Below, piece after piece: positions 1 to 8,355 of a stretch of DNA of 12,339 nucleotides. Both the position numbers and the translations under genes were made by a program. Under the pieces are notes generated by a model that saw only the letters and a program-made list of their open reading frames with translations, was not told the DNA's origin and searched no databases. The DNA comes from Verrucomicrobiota bacterium (GTDB taxonomy: Bacteria; Verrucomicrobiota; Verrucomicrobiia; Verrucomicrobiales; DEV007), in the NCBI GenBank assembly GCA_027618625.1, contig JAQCER010000030.1, positions 1 to 12,339 on the forward strand. The letters run 5' to 3'. Position 1 is the first letter of the stretch; each line of letters begins with the position of its first letter.

Positions 1-65
1 GCGGCGTCTCGCTACGATCTTCATGAATAACCCAGGTTAACATAAATAATTAAATAATTCTCGCA

Positions 66-950
66 TCAACGACGATGCAAACGGCCCCAACGTTGTTCAA
101 TCCACTCCACAGCTCGAGGATTGAGCAGCGGAATGTAGAGAATCCACATCGTTAGGCAAAACAGCCCGAGATTCCGCGACAGGATGAAAATGCCCAGGTG
201 AAAGGAAATCCCGAGCAGTGCTCCCCACAGCCGCGTCTTGCGAAACAGCAGGAGGAACGGAATGAGGATCTCGCCCGCCAGCACACACCACGTCATCACT
301 TTCAACAACGGTGCGAATTGCGCAACCGAGGCCGAAGGAAAGCGCGCGTTTGTTGACATCAGGTAATAGGTGAGCACTTCCCCGTTGACCCAGTCCTCTG
401 AAGGAAGCTTGAAGAGCGCCGAGTGCAGGTAGATCACCATGAGTTGCAGCCACATGAGCTGCAATCCATACACCGGTGCCGGATCAAGCTTGGCGCGAGT
501 CAGCTTTTTCATCCGCCATGGCCAGCGCGCACCGAGCGGTGAAATGAGAATCAGGAACGAATACACGCGCAGCACGTCGTCCCAGCCAGCAGTGGCGACC
601 GGAGATCGGTAAGTGATGGTCAAGTGCCAGATCCACACCCAGAACGCCGCTGCCCGGGTGAACACACCTGCCCCTAAAAGCACCATCGCCACCGCACTGA
701 TCGCATAGATCACGTCGACATGGGTCTCCGAGGTGAACACATTGAACAACGAAAAGTGCGGTATCCCATAGTGCCCGGGCGTGTGCGCTGCCCGGAGATC
801 CACCAGCCCAGTATCCGCAAAGAACGCATAACGATATGGAATGAAGTCGACAAGATTGAGCAAAGCCACCACCGCAAACGCCACCCTGAACGCCGCATAA
901 ATCCGGGCGTCCGTATCAGCGAACCAAAAACTCAGAAAGCGATCTGTCAT
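66..950 (-). CDS. HTTM-domain multi-pass membrane protein (vitamin K-dependent gamma-carboxylase-like)
   Basis: A 294-residue inner-membrane protein with about seven or eight hydrophobic segments (roughly residues 17-39, 80-97, 100-113, 127-140, 163-181, 216-236, 242-257 and 262-276). The layout matches the HTTM family: an opening helix after a short polar N-terminus (MTDRFLSFWF), a GWDDVLR stretch before helix 4 (about 123-129), and IYLHSALFKL followed by DWVNGE (about 173-191), the usual 'K..G..W..G' segment. HTTM is the membrane part of vitamin K-dependent gamma-carboxylases; bacterial stand-alone copies mostly have no known substrate, and I see no attached carboxylase domain. The frame stays open upstream to a GTG at 1052, but those 34 residues do not look like HTTM sequence, so I prefer the ATG at 950. 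No good ribosome binding site precedes either start. It is divergent from the repeat-protein genes. Family call fairly sure, function unknown. Confidence 0.82.
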   Translation of the reverse strand: MTDRFLSFWFADTDARIYAAFRVAFAVVALLNLVDFIPYRYAFFADTGLVDLRAAHTPGHYGIPHFSLFNVFTSETHVDVIYAISAVAMVLLGAGVFTRAAAFWVWIWHLTITYRSPVATAGWDDVLRVYSFLILISPLGARWPWRMKKLTRAKLDPAPVYGLQLMWLQLMVIYLHSALFKLPSEDWVNGEVLTYYLMSTNARFPSASVAQFAPLLKVMTWCVLAGEILIPFLLLFRKTRLWGALLGISFHLGIFILSRNLGLFCLTMWILYIPLLNPRAVEWIEQRWGRLHRR

Positions 951-1115
951 GCGTGCATGCGAGCGGGCAGGCAGCAGGACTACCGGATAGAGCAGCCAAG
1001 GGCAACCTCCCAGTTCCACTTCCGAAAATGGCAGAGTGCTGCCACAGCCCACAAGGAAGGATGCTGACGATCACTTCCATTGCTCCATCTAAGGCCTGAT
1101 ACCAAGATCACAATG

Positions 1116-1141
1116 AAGGAGGATCATCCTTGAGTTCGTGA
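1116..1141 (+). promoter_or_regulatory. Shine-Dalgarno-like site with a three-codon open frame and small dyad, ahead of the repeat-protein gene
   Basis: AAGGAGG (1116-1122) is one of the best ribosome-binding sequences I noticed in the window, but it is 25 bases before the first in-frame ATG (1148) and 58 before the preferred ATG (1181). Six bases after GGAGG lies TTG AGT TCG TGA (1130-1141), a three-codon frame in phase with the main gene. The site also sits in a small dyad, AGGAT-C-ATCCT (1120-1130), that could pair over it. This may be a leader or reinitiation device, or a coincidence. Confidence 0.25.
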
Positions 1142-1180
1142 TCGCAGATGCTATACACACCGTGGGCTAGCTGTTGTTCC

Positions 1181-2650
1181 ATGCCGAAGTCAGACGTGAT
1201 CTTTTTAGCTGGTGTTGCCGTGGCTGCCGTTGCGACGGGCGCGGGGCTTGCCCTCTGGATGAACGACGGGGCAGGAGTTTCGCCTTCGCGAACCGTCAAT
1301 GCTGCCACTGGCATTGGCAAGTCTGGGGCTGGAACCGCCGGTCCGTATTCGGATGCGCAATGGGCAGCTGCGATGGACGCGATCCTGAACATGTCGGCGC
1401 GGGACGTAGCCATGGCGGCAGGGCTGGAACCTGATTCGGAGGAAACTGAACTTCTCCGGTATGCGGAGTGGGGGCGGCGCGATCCCGTGGCGGCCATAGC
1501 AGCAGCTGGGAAAGATTTCACTTTGATCGAGCAGGCGCTCTGGGCGGCAGCGGAAACGAAGCCAACGATCGCCGTCGAGTTGCTCAAAACGTTCACCACT
1601 CCGCCTTTCGAAGTTTTCGACGGCGACGTAAACAGATTGATAAGCAACTTTTTTCTGCACTGGGCGAGGTATGATCTCGATGCTGCGAGATTTTCACTTG
1701 CCGACAGTCATTGGCGTAGTCTTACGGGCGGAGAATACGAACTTCTGGACGACCTCACACGGGGAATAGGAACGTTCTGGCCGAAGGACGACGCCGAAGG
1801 CTGGGTGCGCTGGATGGCGGAGTTCGCAGTTGATGAGCCTGCGGATGTCGAATACTTTATGGAAGCTGTTGGCTGGGGCGAGGTGGACTTCTCACGCCCT
1901 CTGAGTCTCGCCACATTTTCCGATATTACGGAAGGCCCGTCGAAGGACGCGGCACTGCTCTTCGCTCTGTTGAGTGAAGTTCCGGCAACCGCGCCGATGA
2001 AAGCGATGGAGATGGTGTCGACAGAACAGTGCGCTGCTGCTGCCGCAATCATCGCCGAAGGAATAGCCGATCCGGCTGAGGCGCTGCACTGGCTTGGGCA
2101 ACATGCACCGAGAGAGCGGCCAGCGGAGGAATCGCTCTTCCACACGCTTTGGCATTTTGACTCCCTTCTAAGAAAGTGGACTGAGGCCGGTTCGGCGATC
2201 GATTCAGATATCACGTCGTGGCCAGCGTGGCTACAGCAACTGGTGATCGAAGCTGCGCCCGGCCCCGAAACATTGAGCGCTGCACTAGCGGTCTCCGATG
2301 AGGGAACACGCAGCGATACACTGACCGCAGGAATGCAGGAGTGGAGCGCAAAGGATCCTGCTGCAGCTTCCGCATGGCTCACAGATCTCGGATCCGACAA
2401 TCTTTCTCGCGATGCTGCCACTGCCGGATTGGTGCTCGGCACCGCAAACGGTGATCCTGAAGGCGCTTTAGCCTGGGCCAGGACAATCGATGATCCGGCC
2501 CTGCGTGACCGGTGCCTGCGCGCGGCGAAAGGCCATCTGGCAAAGGAAGACCCGTCGACAGCGTGGACGGTATTCGATGATCCCCTGTTACCTGATTCCG
2601 ACCGGATATCGCTGGAGCGTGCCATCAAACCCTCGAATTCATCAAAATGA
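1181..2650 (+). CDS. Membrane-anchored alpha-helical repeat protein (W..-DP-x-A-A repeats), first of a coupled pair
   Basis: A 489-residue protein of unknown function. One hydrophobic helix near the N-terminus (about residues 6-27, after MPKSD) looks like a signal anchor, putting the rest outside the cytoplasm. The body is helical, with a degenerate motif recurring at irregular spacing: EWGRRDPVAA (about 96), HWARYDLDAA (160), ADPAEALHW (296), EWSAKDPAAASAW (387), NGDPEGALAWA (423), KEDPSTAW (455). Between copies the pattern resembles TPR/SEL1-type helical-hairpin solenoids without matching their consensus. Such proteins are, from general knowledge, common in Verrucomicrobiota and usually listed as hypothetical. 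An ATG at 1148 would add 11 residues; I chose 1181 because the anchor follows it directly. The stop overlaps the start of the next gene (ATGA, 2647-2650), implying translational coupling. Coding status is sure; a scaffold or binding role is inference. Confidence 0.85.
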   Translation: MPKSDVIFLAGVAVAAVATGAGLALWMNDGAGVSPSRTVNAATGIGKSGAGTAGPYSDAQWAAAMDAILNMSARDVAMAAGLEPDSEETELLRYAEWGRRDPVAAIAAAGKDFTLIEQALWAAAETKPTIAVELLKTFTTPPFEVFDGDVNRLISNFFLHWARYDLDAARFSLADSHWRSLTGGEYELLDDLTRGIGTFWPKDDAEGWVRWMAEFAVDEPADVEYFMEAVGWGEVDFSRPLSLATFSDITEGPSKDAALLFALLSEVPATAPMKAMEMVSTEQCAAAAAIIAEGIADPAEALHWLGQHAPRERPAEESLFHTLWHFDSLLRKWTEAGSAIDSDITSWPAWLQQLVIEAAPGPETLSAALAVSDEGTRSDTLTAGMQEWSAKDPAAASAWLTDLGSDNLSRDAATAGLVLGTANGDPEGALAWARTIDDPALRDRCLRAAKGHLAKEDPSTAWTVFDDPLLPDSDRISLERAIKPSNSSK

Positions 2651-4629
2651 CCCGCCACCGTCGTTTACTTATTGGTATCCTCATAGCGATCCCCTTCGGC
2701 TGGGTTGGCTGGGTAACCACGCGGCAATTTCAAAATGAAACGTCAGGTTCCCCAGGAAGACTTTCAGCACACGAGGTACCAGACTTGGGTTCCTCGATCC
2801 TCGATTTCGCTGGCTTCAGGAAGTTCGTTGACACGGTTCCAGCCGAGCGGTTGCCCGATCTCTTCAACACCCTTTCAGAGCGGTCTTCGATGGAACGTTC
2901 CCATCTGTGTGCCATAGCGATGCAGCACTGGGCACATGTCGATCCAGAGGCAGCACTCGGTTTTCTCCGATCTAAGAGTGACGACCCAGATGGCTTCCGC
3001 TTGCGATGGGATCTTCAGGAGGAGTGGGCGAAACACGACTTTGATGCGGCTTGGGCAGCAGCAACCGCTCCAGACGAAGAGATCACCTGGGTCGGGGTGA
3101 CACTTGCCTCCTTTGCTGAGAAGCATCCGCTCGAAGCCGCAACGGCGCTTGATAGCTTTCTACAAGGCCTTGGTGCCACCGCGAAAACAGAAAGGCACTA
3201 TCAACTTGATGAAACACTCCGCCTGATTTCGAAGGCGGACCTTTCAACCGCTTTTCGACTAGCGGATGCAGCGGATGGTACCCTATCAAAGACGGATCAT
3301 CTTTGGCAACTTGCGGCGTTCTGCAAAACCCTGGATTTGGAGATCGTTTTTGCGCGTTCTGTAGCTGACCCAAGCGCCGCACCAGGCTGGATAGACCGCG
3401 TTGAAAAATTCGTAGCCCCAGTAGAAGCCATCGCGTTCGCAGAGGATCTGCTTTCCGCATGGAAAGGCAAAGACGACGAGCAGCATACGAGAGGTTCTAA
3501 CGAAGTAAGAAAAGAGATTTCGCGAATTTATAACGGTGTCGGATCCGACGAGATGCTGGCTGAGGCGATGAGCAATCCAGCGGCGGCTCTCGTGGCCAAG
3601 GATCAGGATCTTAAGGATGAAATTGCCGATACCTGGCTGAAGAGGGAGCCTAGAGCGGCGGTTGAGTGTATCCTGCAGTTGGATGATTCTGCTAAGCAGG
3701 CGTTAGCCTCCAAACTTGTTTGCCACGCTGACGTTCTTACCGAGATCGAGCTTTGGGAACTTGTTCAAAGTTATCCAGACGAGATCGCTGAGCTCGATAG
3801 CCAGCGAGGGCTGGCGCTCCTTCGCGAGATACCGGGAGCCGCTGAAAATATCGGACTCCTGAAGAGCATTGTCCGGAACTGGGATGATGCAAACCTCGGA
3901 TCCGCCTTCACATGGATCGATGGACAGCCAGAGAATCTCAGGGAACTTTTGAAGCTCGAATGCCTGCGAAATCGTGATGAATCTACGGTCGTCGAGATGC
4001 TTGCAGGAGGCACCCCCTCCGAAGTGCACGCCCTGATGGCATCAGAAATGACGTGGGGAGCTCCGGAAGAGATTGCATATTCTGCAAAAGCCTGGCTGAA
4101 CGGCCTCTCCGAGTCGCAACGCTCTGACTGGCTTGTCGAGGCGTTGAGTCGGGACGACTTTACCAATCTATCGGCTGTGTTTCGGACCGATCTCCTGGCC
4201 CGGATGGATGTCTATGGTCAAGTGCATGGGGACGAAGCGAAATGGGACCGCTACAGCCAGATTGTGGAGCGGTGGGCCGATTCAGAACCTGATGCAGCAA
4301 AGGCATTCATAGAGATGGAACGCCCCTCTGCGAACGAAGCGACAGTGGCACTCACGGCACAACTGTATCTCGACAAGTCGTCGCGCACCGCTCGTGATTT
4401 AGCGGGAGCTGTGCGCTTCGCCGACGGATTTTCCCCGGAAGTGAAATACCAACTGCTGGAGGGTTGGGTCGGCTATTTGACAGGTGATCTTGTCAATCTC
4501 TCGTTTCAAGGCCCACAGCCTGAAGACTGGAAGACTGCCAAGAATCTCATCGATACTGCTGACCTCAACGACGCCGACCGCAGCGATCTTCAGCAGATTT
4601 TCGATCAGGCTCGAATGACCCGGCAATAA
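2647..4629 (+). CDS. Membrane-anchored alpha-helical repeat protein (W..-DP-x-A-A repeats), second of a coupled pair
   Basis: A 660-residue relative of the preceding gene product. It opens with a basic stretch (MTRHRR) and one hydrophobic helix (about 7-24), a signal anchor or uncleaved signal. The same degenerate motif recurs through the chain: HWAHVDPEAALGFL (94), EWAKHDFDAAWAAA (126), EKHPLEAATAL (158), KADLSTAFRLA (196), NPAAAL (310), LKREPRAAVECIL (331), NLGSAFTWI (416), RWADSEPDAAKAFIEM (542). The copies are diverged in both sequence and spacing, so this is an old repeat family, not a recent tandem expansion. No catalytic signature is visible. The ATG overlaps the previous stop by four bases, so both proteins are probably made together, perhaps in fixed ratio. 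G+C is low for the window (29 of 60 bases in 3721-3780). Coding is certain, function unknown. Confidence 0.88.
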   Translation: MTRHRRLLIGILIAIPFGWVGWVTTRQFQNETSGSPGRLSAHEVPDLGSSILDFAGFRKFVDTVPAERLPDLFNTLSERSSMERSHLCAIAMQHWAHVDPEAALGFLRSKSDDPDGFRLRWDLQEEWAKHDFDAAWAAATAPDEEITWVGVTLASFAEKHPLEAATALDSFLQGLGATAKTERHYQLDETLRLISKADLSTAFRLADAADGTLSKTDHLWQLAAFCKTLDLEIVFARSVADPSAAPGWIDRVEKFVAPVEAIAFAEDLLSAWKGKDDEQHTRGSNEVRKEISRIYNGVGSDEMLAEAMSNPAAALVAKDQDLKDEIADTWLKREPRAAVECILQLDDSAKQALASKLVCHADVLTEIELWELVQSYPDEIAELDSQRGLALLREIPGAAENIGLLKSIVRNWDDANLGSAFTWIDGQPENLRELLKLECLRNRDESTVVEMLAGGTPSEVHALMASEMTWGAPEEIAYSAKAWLNGLSESQRSDWLVEALSRDDFTNLSAVFRTDLLARMDVYGQVHGDEAKWDRYSQIVERWADSEPDAAKAFIEMERPSANEATVALTAQLYLDKSSRTARDLAGAVRFADGFSPEVKYQLLEGWVGYLTGDLVNLSFQGPQPEDWKTAKNLIDTADLNDADRSDLQQIFDQARMTRQ

Positions 4630-4842
4630 TGCGACGCTTGCCGCGCCTCATTTCACTTTCGAATGAGATCTCCATCGCCACGGCACTGCTCCAGAGATCA
4701 CGTCAAGATCAGATGAGCCTCCGAAGTTGACGAAAGAACCCCCATCGACGATCATCAGCCATCCTTGTACCTGGATCATCCACCAGTACGTCGGCTGGAA
4801 GATCAGGGCGCCGGTTAACGTAACATTCACCAAGATTCTTCC

Positions 4843-5529
4843 ATGCGATACTTCGGCCTGCTTCTCTGCATTTTTCTGCTTCCGAATGAACTCCATGCCC
4901 AGGCCCAGGTGGACAACATTCCGGAGGGCTTCATGCTCCAGATCATGGAACCGACAGGCGGCAAGATTCTTCGTCCCAAGGACTGGTTCTATCATGAGGG
5001 TAGCGGAGAAACTTCGTGGCTGTGGACGATTTCGAAAGAAGACACCAATGGTGGGAACGCCGGTTATGAAACGGGCATGAGAATCCAGGCTTTCACCGGG
5101 GTGGTAGAAGGCACTGGGAAAACGCCGGAACAGTTCGTGAAGGACTTTTTTATGGAGAAAAAGAATGCGGCCACGAAGATTCACAAGGTCTGTGACCAAT
5201 CGAACCAAGGATTATTCAGCCGCACCTGCATCGAAGTCACTGAAGGGGACTACAGGATTCTCTACTCCTTGTTCTGGGGCAACACCATCGACATCGCGGT
5301 GATCAGCATCGCAGGAGCCAAGGCCGAGGACTGGGAGGCGAATACCGAGACATTCGACACGATGAGCGAGTTCGAGCTGATCGACATGAAGCGCTTTTCT
5401 GGCGACGACGGCGCCAAGGCAGCACAGCCAGCTGCTGAACCATCGCCCGAGAAAAAGGAGCTTGAGAAAGGGAAAGACGCGGACGAGGCGAAGCCTGACG
5501 ATGAGGAATCGACGGGCACAAAAGAGTGA
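4843..5529 (+). CDS. Secreted protein of unknown function, possible Mog1/PsbP-like fold with charged C-terminal tail
   Basis: A 228-residue exported protein. Residues 1-19 form a classic signal peptide (MRYFGLLLCIFLLPNELHA, cut before QAQ). The core (about 25-182) has a layout I associate with Mog1/PsbP/DcrB-like domains: an early 'GF..., P..WFY' strand-turn (29-50), a helix with TPEQFVKDFF (94-103), later beta strands DYRILYSLFWGNTIDIAVI (136-154), then a helix and a closing strand SEFELID. This fold call is a weak inference from pattern, not a match. Two cysteines, C117 and C129, could form a disulfide outside the cytoplasm. Residues 187-228 are low-complexity and charged (Lys/Glu/Asp/Ala/Pro), probably disordered. 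It lies 213 bases after the repeat-protein pair on the same strand with no convincing terminator between, so co-expression is possible. I do not recognise the gene. Confidence 0.8.
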   Translation: MRYFGLLLCIFLLPNELHAQAQVDNIPEGFMLQIMEPTGGKILRPKDWFYHEGSGETSWLWTISKEDTNGGNAGYETGMRIQAFTGVVEGTGKTPEQFVKDFFMEKKNAATKIHKVCDQSNQGLFSRTCIEVTEGDYRILYSLFWGNTIDIAVISIAGAKAEDWEANTETFDTMSEFELIDMKRFSGDDGAKAAQPAAEPSPEKKELEKGKDADEAKPDDEESTGTKE

Positions 5530-5539
5530 GAATCGCCCC

Positions 5540-8290
5540 CTACCCCACGGGCCCGAGCAGCTCGTCCAGGATCTCGGGAGTCAGGCTGAGTTTCTCGGTC
5601 GCGCCGGACAGCAGGTCGTCGGCGAGGTGGCTTTTCTTCCCCTGCATTTGTTGGATGCGTTGCTCGACGGTGCCTTTGCAGATGAGCTTGTGAACGAATA
5701 CGGGCTTGTCCTGACCGATGCGGTAAGCGCGATCGGTTGCCTGGTTCTCGGCGGCAGGATTCCACCAGGGGTCGTAGTGAATGACGGTATCGGCGCCGGT
5801 CAATGTAAGACCCGTGCCACCGGCTTTGAGCGAGATGAGAAATACTTCGCCTTCGCCGCTCTGGAAACGTTCGACCAACAGCTGGCGATCTTTCGTCTCG
5901 CCCGTCAGCTTCAAGCATGGGCAGTCGATTTCGTTCAAGTGGGCCTCAATAATCGCGAGCATGGATGTGAACTGCGAGAACACCAGCACGCGATGCCTCT
6001 CCTGACGCAGGGTGTCGAGCAACTCGACGAGATACTCGAATTTGGTTGAGTCCGGATGATGCTGCTGGTTTTTGAGCAGGCGAGGATGGCAGCAGATCTG
6101 GCGGAGCTTCAGCAATGCATCGAGGAAGACGATCTGCGACTCGGTGCCGGTCAGGGAGAGCGCCTCGCGCACTTGCTTGTCCATGGTTGAGCGCACGGTT
6201 TCGTAGAGGTCTTTCTGCGCTTCGTTCAGTGCGATAGTGTGAACGATCTCCGTTTTCGGCGGCAGTTCCTTGGCGACATCGTTCTTGGTGCGGCGCAGGA
6301 TTAAGGGGCCGACGCGCCGTCTGAGTTGCGCGCCTTTTTCGGCGTTGCCGTCTTTCTCGATCGGCGTGCGAAACTCCTCATTGAATTTCTCGCGCTTGCC
6401 CAGCAACCCGGGCATAAGGAAGCGCATGAGACTCCAGAGTTCACCCAGATTGTTTTCGATCGGGGTGCCGGAGAGACAAAGGCGATGGGCGCTTTGCAAC
6501 TGGCAGACGGCGCGGTTGACCTGCGTCGAGGCGTTCTTGATGTGCTGCGCTTCGTCCAGTGCGATCAGGTGAAACTGATGGGCGGCAAAGACTTCCAGAT
6601 CCCGGGGCAACAGGGCAAACGACGTGAGCACAAGGTCGGCTCGGGCGATCTCGGCAAAGTGCGCCTTTCGATCCGCCCCCTGGAGCAAGAGCACTTGCAA
6701 ATCCGGCGCAAACTTGGCGGCTTCGCGCTGCCAGTTCTCGACCACACTGGTCGGCGCTACTACCAGTGACGGTCGGCCTTTGCTCCGCCCGCTCTCCTTT
6801 TCCGCAAGCAGGTGTGCGAGAGTCTGCAGCGTCTTGCCCAGACCCATGTCGTCCGCCAGGATGCCATTCAAATCGTAACGCGCCAGAAACTGCATCCAAT
6901 AGAATCCGTCGAGCTGGTAATCCCGCAGACTGGCCGAGAGACCAGCGGGCACCGGCACACGGTCGATATTTTGAAAGTTGGTCAAGCACTCGGCCAGCCG
7001 CTCAATTTCGTCCGAGCCCTCGATTTCCAATTGGAATCCATCGTTACCTTCCCCGCCTTCGCCTTCTCCATTGTTGCTCTGTAAGAGCAGGGCTGCGTCG
7101 AGTTTGCTCAGCTTGATGGGGCCGTCAGTAAAGCGGAACTCCATCAGCTGCCCAAGCGTGGTCAGGATGTTGCGGAATCTGCCAACCGGAAGCGCGAGCC
7201 CACGGCCATCCGGCAAAAAAACCATGAATTCCTGCCCCATTGGCAGACCTGCAGTGACCTCCAGAAACCGGTTTTCCACCAGCGAGGCAAGGATCGGCTG
7301 CAGTTCGAATTTTTCTCCACCGATCTCGAATCCTGCCGACAGACTGAACCAGCCACGTCCCTCCTCAACGATGTCAGCCCGCCAGGTTTCGGTGCGAAAA
7401 ATGAGCGGCTTGAGCCCCACGCAAGGTGAGAACTGCACCTCCCAGCCACGACGTTCCAGCGCGGGCGTGCCTTCGTGCCGAAACCTCTGCCAGTAGAAAT
7501 CCGGGTGCGGCCATTCCTTGCGATCGGCGGCCCATAGAGTGCCGCCATCGCCGTGCGGTGCCGGAGCAACTTTTTTCAAAGACTGCGGCGGCCGCTCCGC
7601 TCCGGGTCGCAAGTCGAGAGCGTAGAGCGTCTGCACCGCTTCCATTTCGGCTACACGATCCCGCCGGATCTTACCTTCCGGTGTGACGATCGGCGGCAGG
7701 TTGCCACTCGGTTCCAGAGCGACGCGGTAGTCGCCATAAATGGCATAAGCGTGCCCGTAGAGTGCTGGCAGCCAATCGAGACACTCCATGTCTGGGCGGC
7801 GCTCGATTCGCAGCAGGAACTTTGGCCTGCTAGCGTCACCTGCGCTGCCTGGAGTGACGGGCACAGAGTTAGTTTCGGCATTTTCTTCCAGTGTAAGGTG
7901 TTTTCCTCCCGTGACTTTCGCCACCTCAGGACTGCCGCCAAATGCGATCTCCAACCGCACGTCAGCAGCCTTTGCCAAATACTCTAACAATGCCACACAG
8001 TGAGCGCAGTTCACTCCGACCTTGCAGGAACAGCTGGCATCGAATGCCAAGTCCCCACCGTCCGCGTCCGCCTCTGGATTGTCCCACAGTGCAACGATCG
8101 CCTCGCTCTGGCAGCCGTCGCTTTCCATGATGCGGCCCGCCAGTTCCACGTCACCAGTGTCCAGCAGTTCCGCAGTGACGCTGGTCACTTGCTTCGCCCG
8201 CGCAAGCTTCTGTCCACGCGCCAGCGCCTCTCCGTCAAACATCCGACGCCAGTCGCCAGCTGCCAGGAACTCTGATATGCGGTCTTTCAC
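5540..8290 (-). CDS. SNF2-family DNA helicase/translocase with N-terminal SWIM zinc finger
   Basis: A 916-residue ATP-dependent DNA translocase of the bacterial SNF2 (Swi2/Snf2) group. A SWIM zinc finger (CSCKVGVNCAH, C87, C89, C95, H97) lies near the N-terminus, then a long middle region (about 160-440) with little recognisable sequence. The helicase core follows: DDMGLGKT (Walker A, about 480-487), LDEAQ (motif II, 578-582), LSGTP (606-610), then in the second lobe VFSQFTSM (770-777), LKAGGTGLTLTGAD (821-834) and ATDRAYRIGQ (851-860). All motifs needed for ATP hydrolysis look intact. I chose the GTG at 8290: AGAGG lies 9 bases upstream, and the longer frame to 8494 would run into the end of the YjbQ gene with sequence unlike a domain. 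It is probably co-transcribed with that gene, 65 bases upstream. Its stop is 10 bases from the stop of the convergent secreted-protein gene. The DNA process it serves is not shown. Confidence 0.93.
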   Translation of the reverse strand: MKDRISEFLAAGDWRRMFDGEALARGQKLARAKQVTSVTAELLDTGDVELAGRIMESDGCQSEAIVALWDNPEADADGGDLAFDASCSCKVGVNCAHCVALLEYLAKAADVRLEIAFGGSPEVAKVTGGKHLTLEENAETNSVPVTPGSAGDASRPKFLLRIERRPDMECLDWLPALYGHAYAIYGDYRVALEPSGNLPPIVTPEGKIRRDRVAEMEAVQTLYALDLRPGAERPPQSLKKVAPAPHGDGGTLWAADRKEWPHPDFYWQRFRHEGTPALERRGWEVQFSPCVGLKPLIFRTETWRADIVEEGRGWFSLSAGFEIGGEKFELQPILASLVENRFLEVTAGLPMGQEFMVFLPDGRGLALPVGRFRNILTTLGQLMEFRFTDGPIKLSKLDAALLLQSNNGEGEGGEGNDGFQLEIEGSDEIERLAECLTNFQNIDRVPVPAGLSASLRDYQLDGFYWMQFLARYDLNGILADDMGLGKTLQTLAHLLAEKESGRSKGRPSLVVAPTSVVENWQREAAKFAPDLQVLLLQGADRKAHFAEIARADLVLTSFALLPRDLEVFAAHQFHLIALDEAQHIKNASTQVNRAVCQLQSAHRLCLSGTPIENNLGELWSLMRFLMPGLLGKREKFNEEFRTPIEKDGNAEKGAQLRRRVGPLILRRTKNDVAKELPPKTEIVHTIALNEAQKDLYETVRSTMDKQVREALSLTGTESQIVFLDALLKLRQICCHPRLLKNQQHHPDSTKFEYLVELLDTLRQERHRVLVFSQFTSMLAIIEAHLNEIDCPCLKLTGETKDRQLLVERFQSGEGEVFLISLKAGGTGLTLTGADTVIHYDPWWNPAAENQATDRAYRIGQDKPVFVHKLICKGTVEQRIQQMQGKKSHLADDLLSGATEKLSLTPEILDELLGPVG

Positions 8291-8355
8291 AGCGCGATGC
8301 CTCTGGCAGCCCCTAAGAGATGTCGAGCGTTTTTCAACACGTGATCGGTCATCGC

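Noticed and set aside
1..24. Start of a minus-strand gene (ATG at 24, reading MKIVARRR to the left edge)
   Set aside because: Only eight codons are visible and no convincing ribosome binding site precedes them; the AT-rich spacer before it is suggestive but not enough.
951..1052. N-terminal extension of the HTTM protein from a GTG at 1052
   Set aside because: The 34 extra residues lack HTTM similarity, and neither start has a ribosome binding site; the family-like sequence begins at MTDRF.
4630..4842. Terminator and promoter between the repeat-protein pair and the secreted-protein gene
   Set aside because: The only hairpin (CTCATT/AATGAG) lacks a T-run, and TAACAT at 4821 has no -35 at a proper distance.
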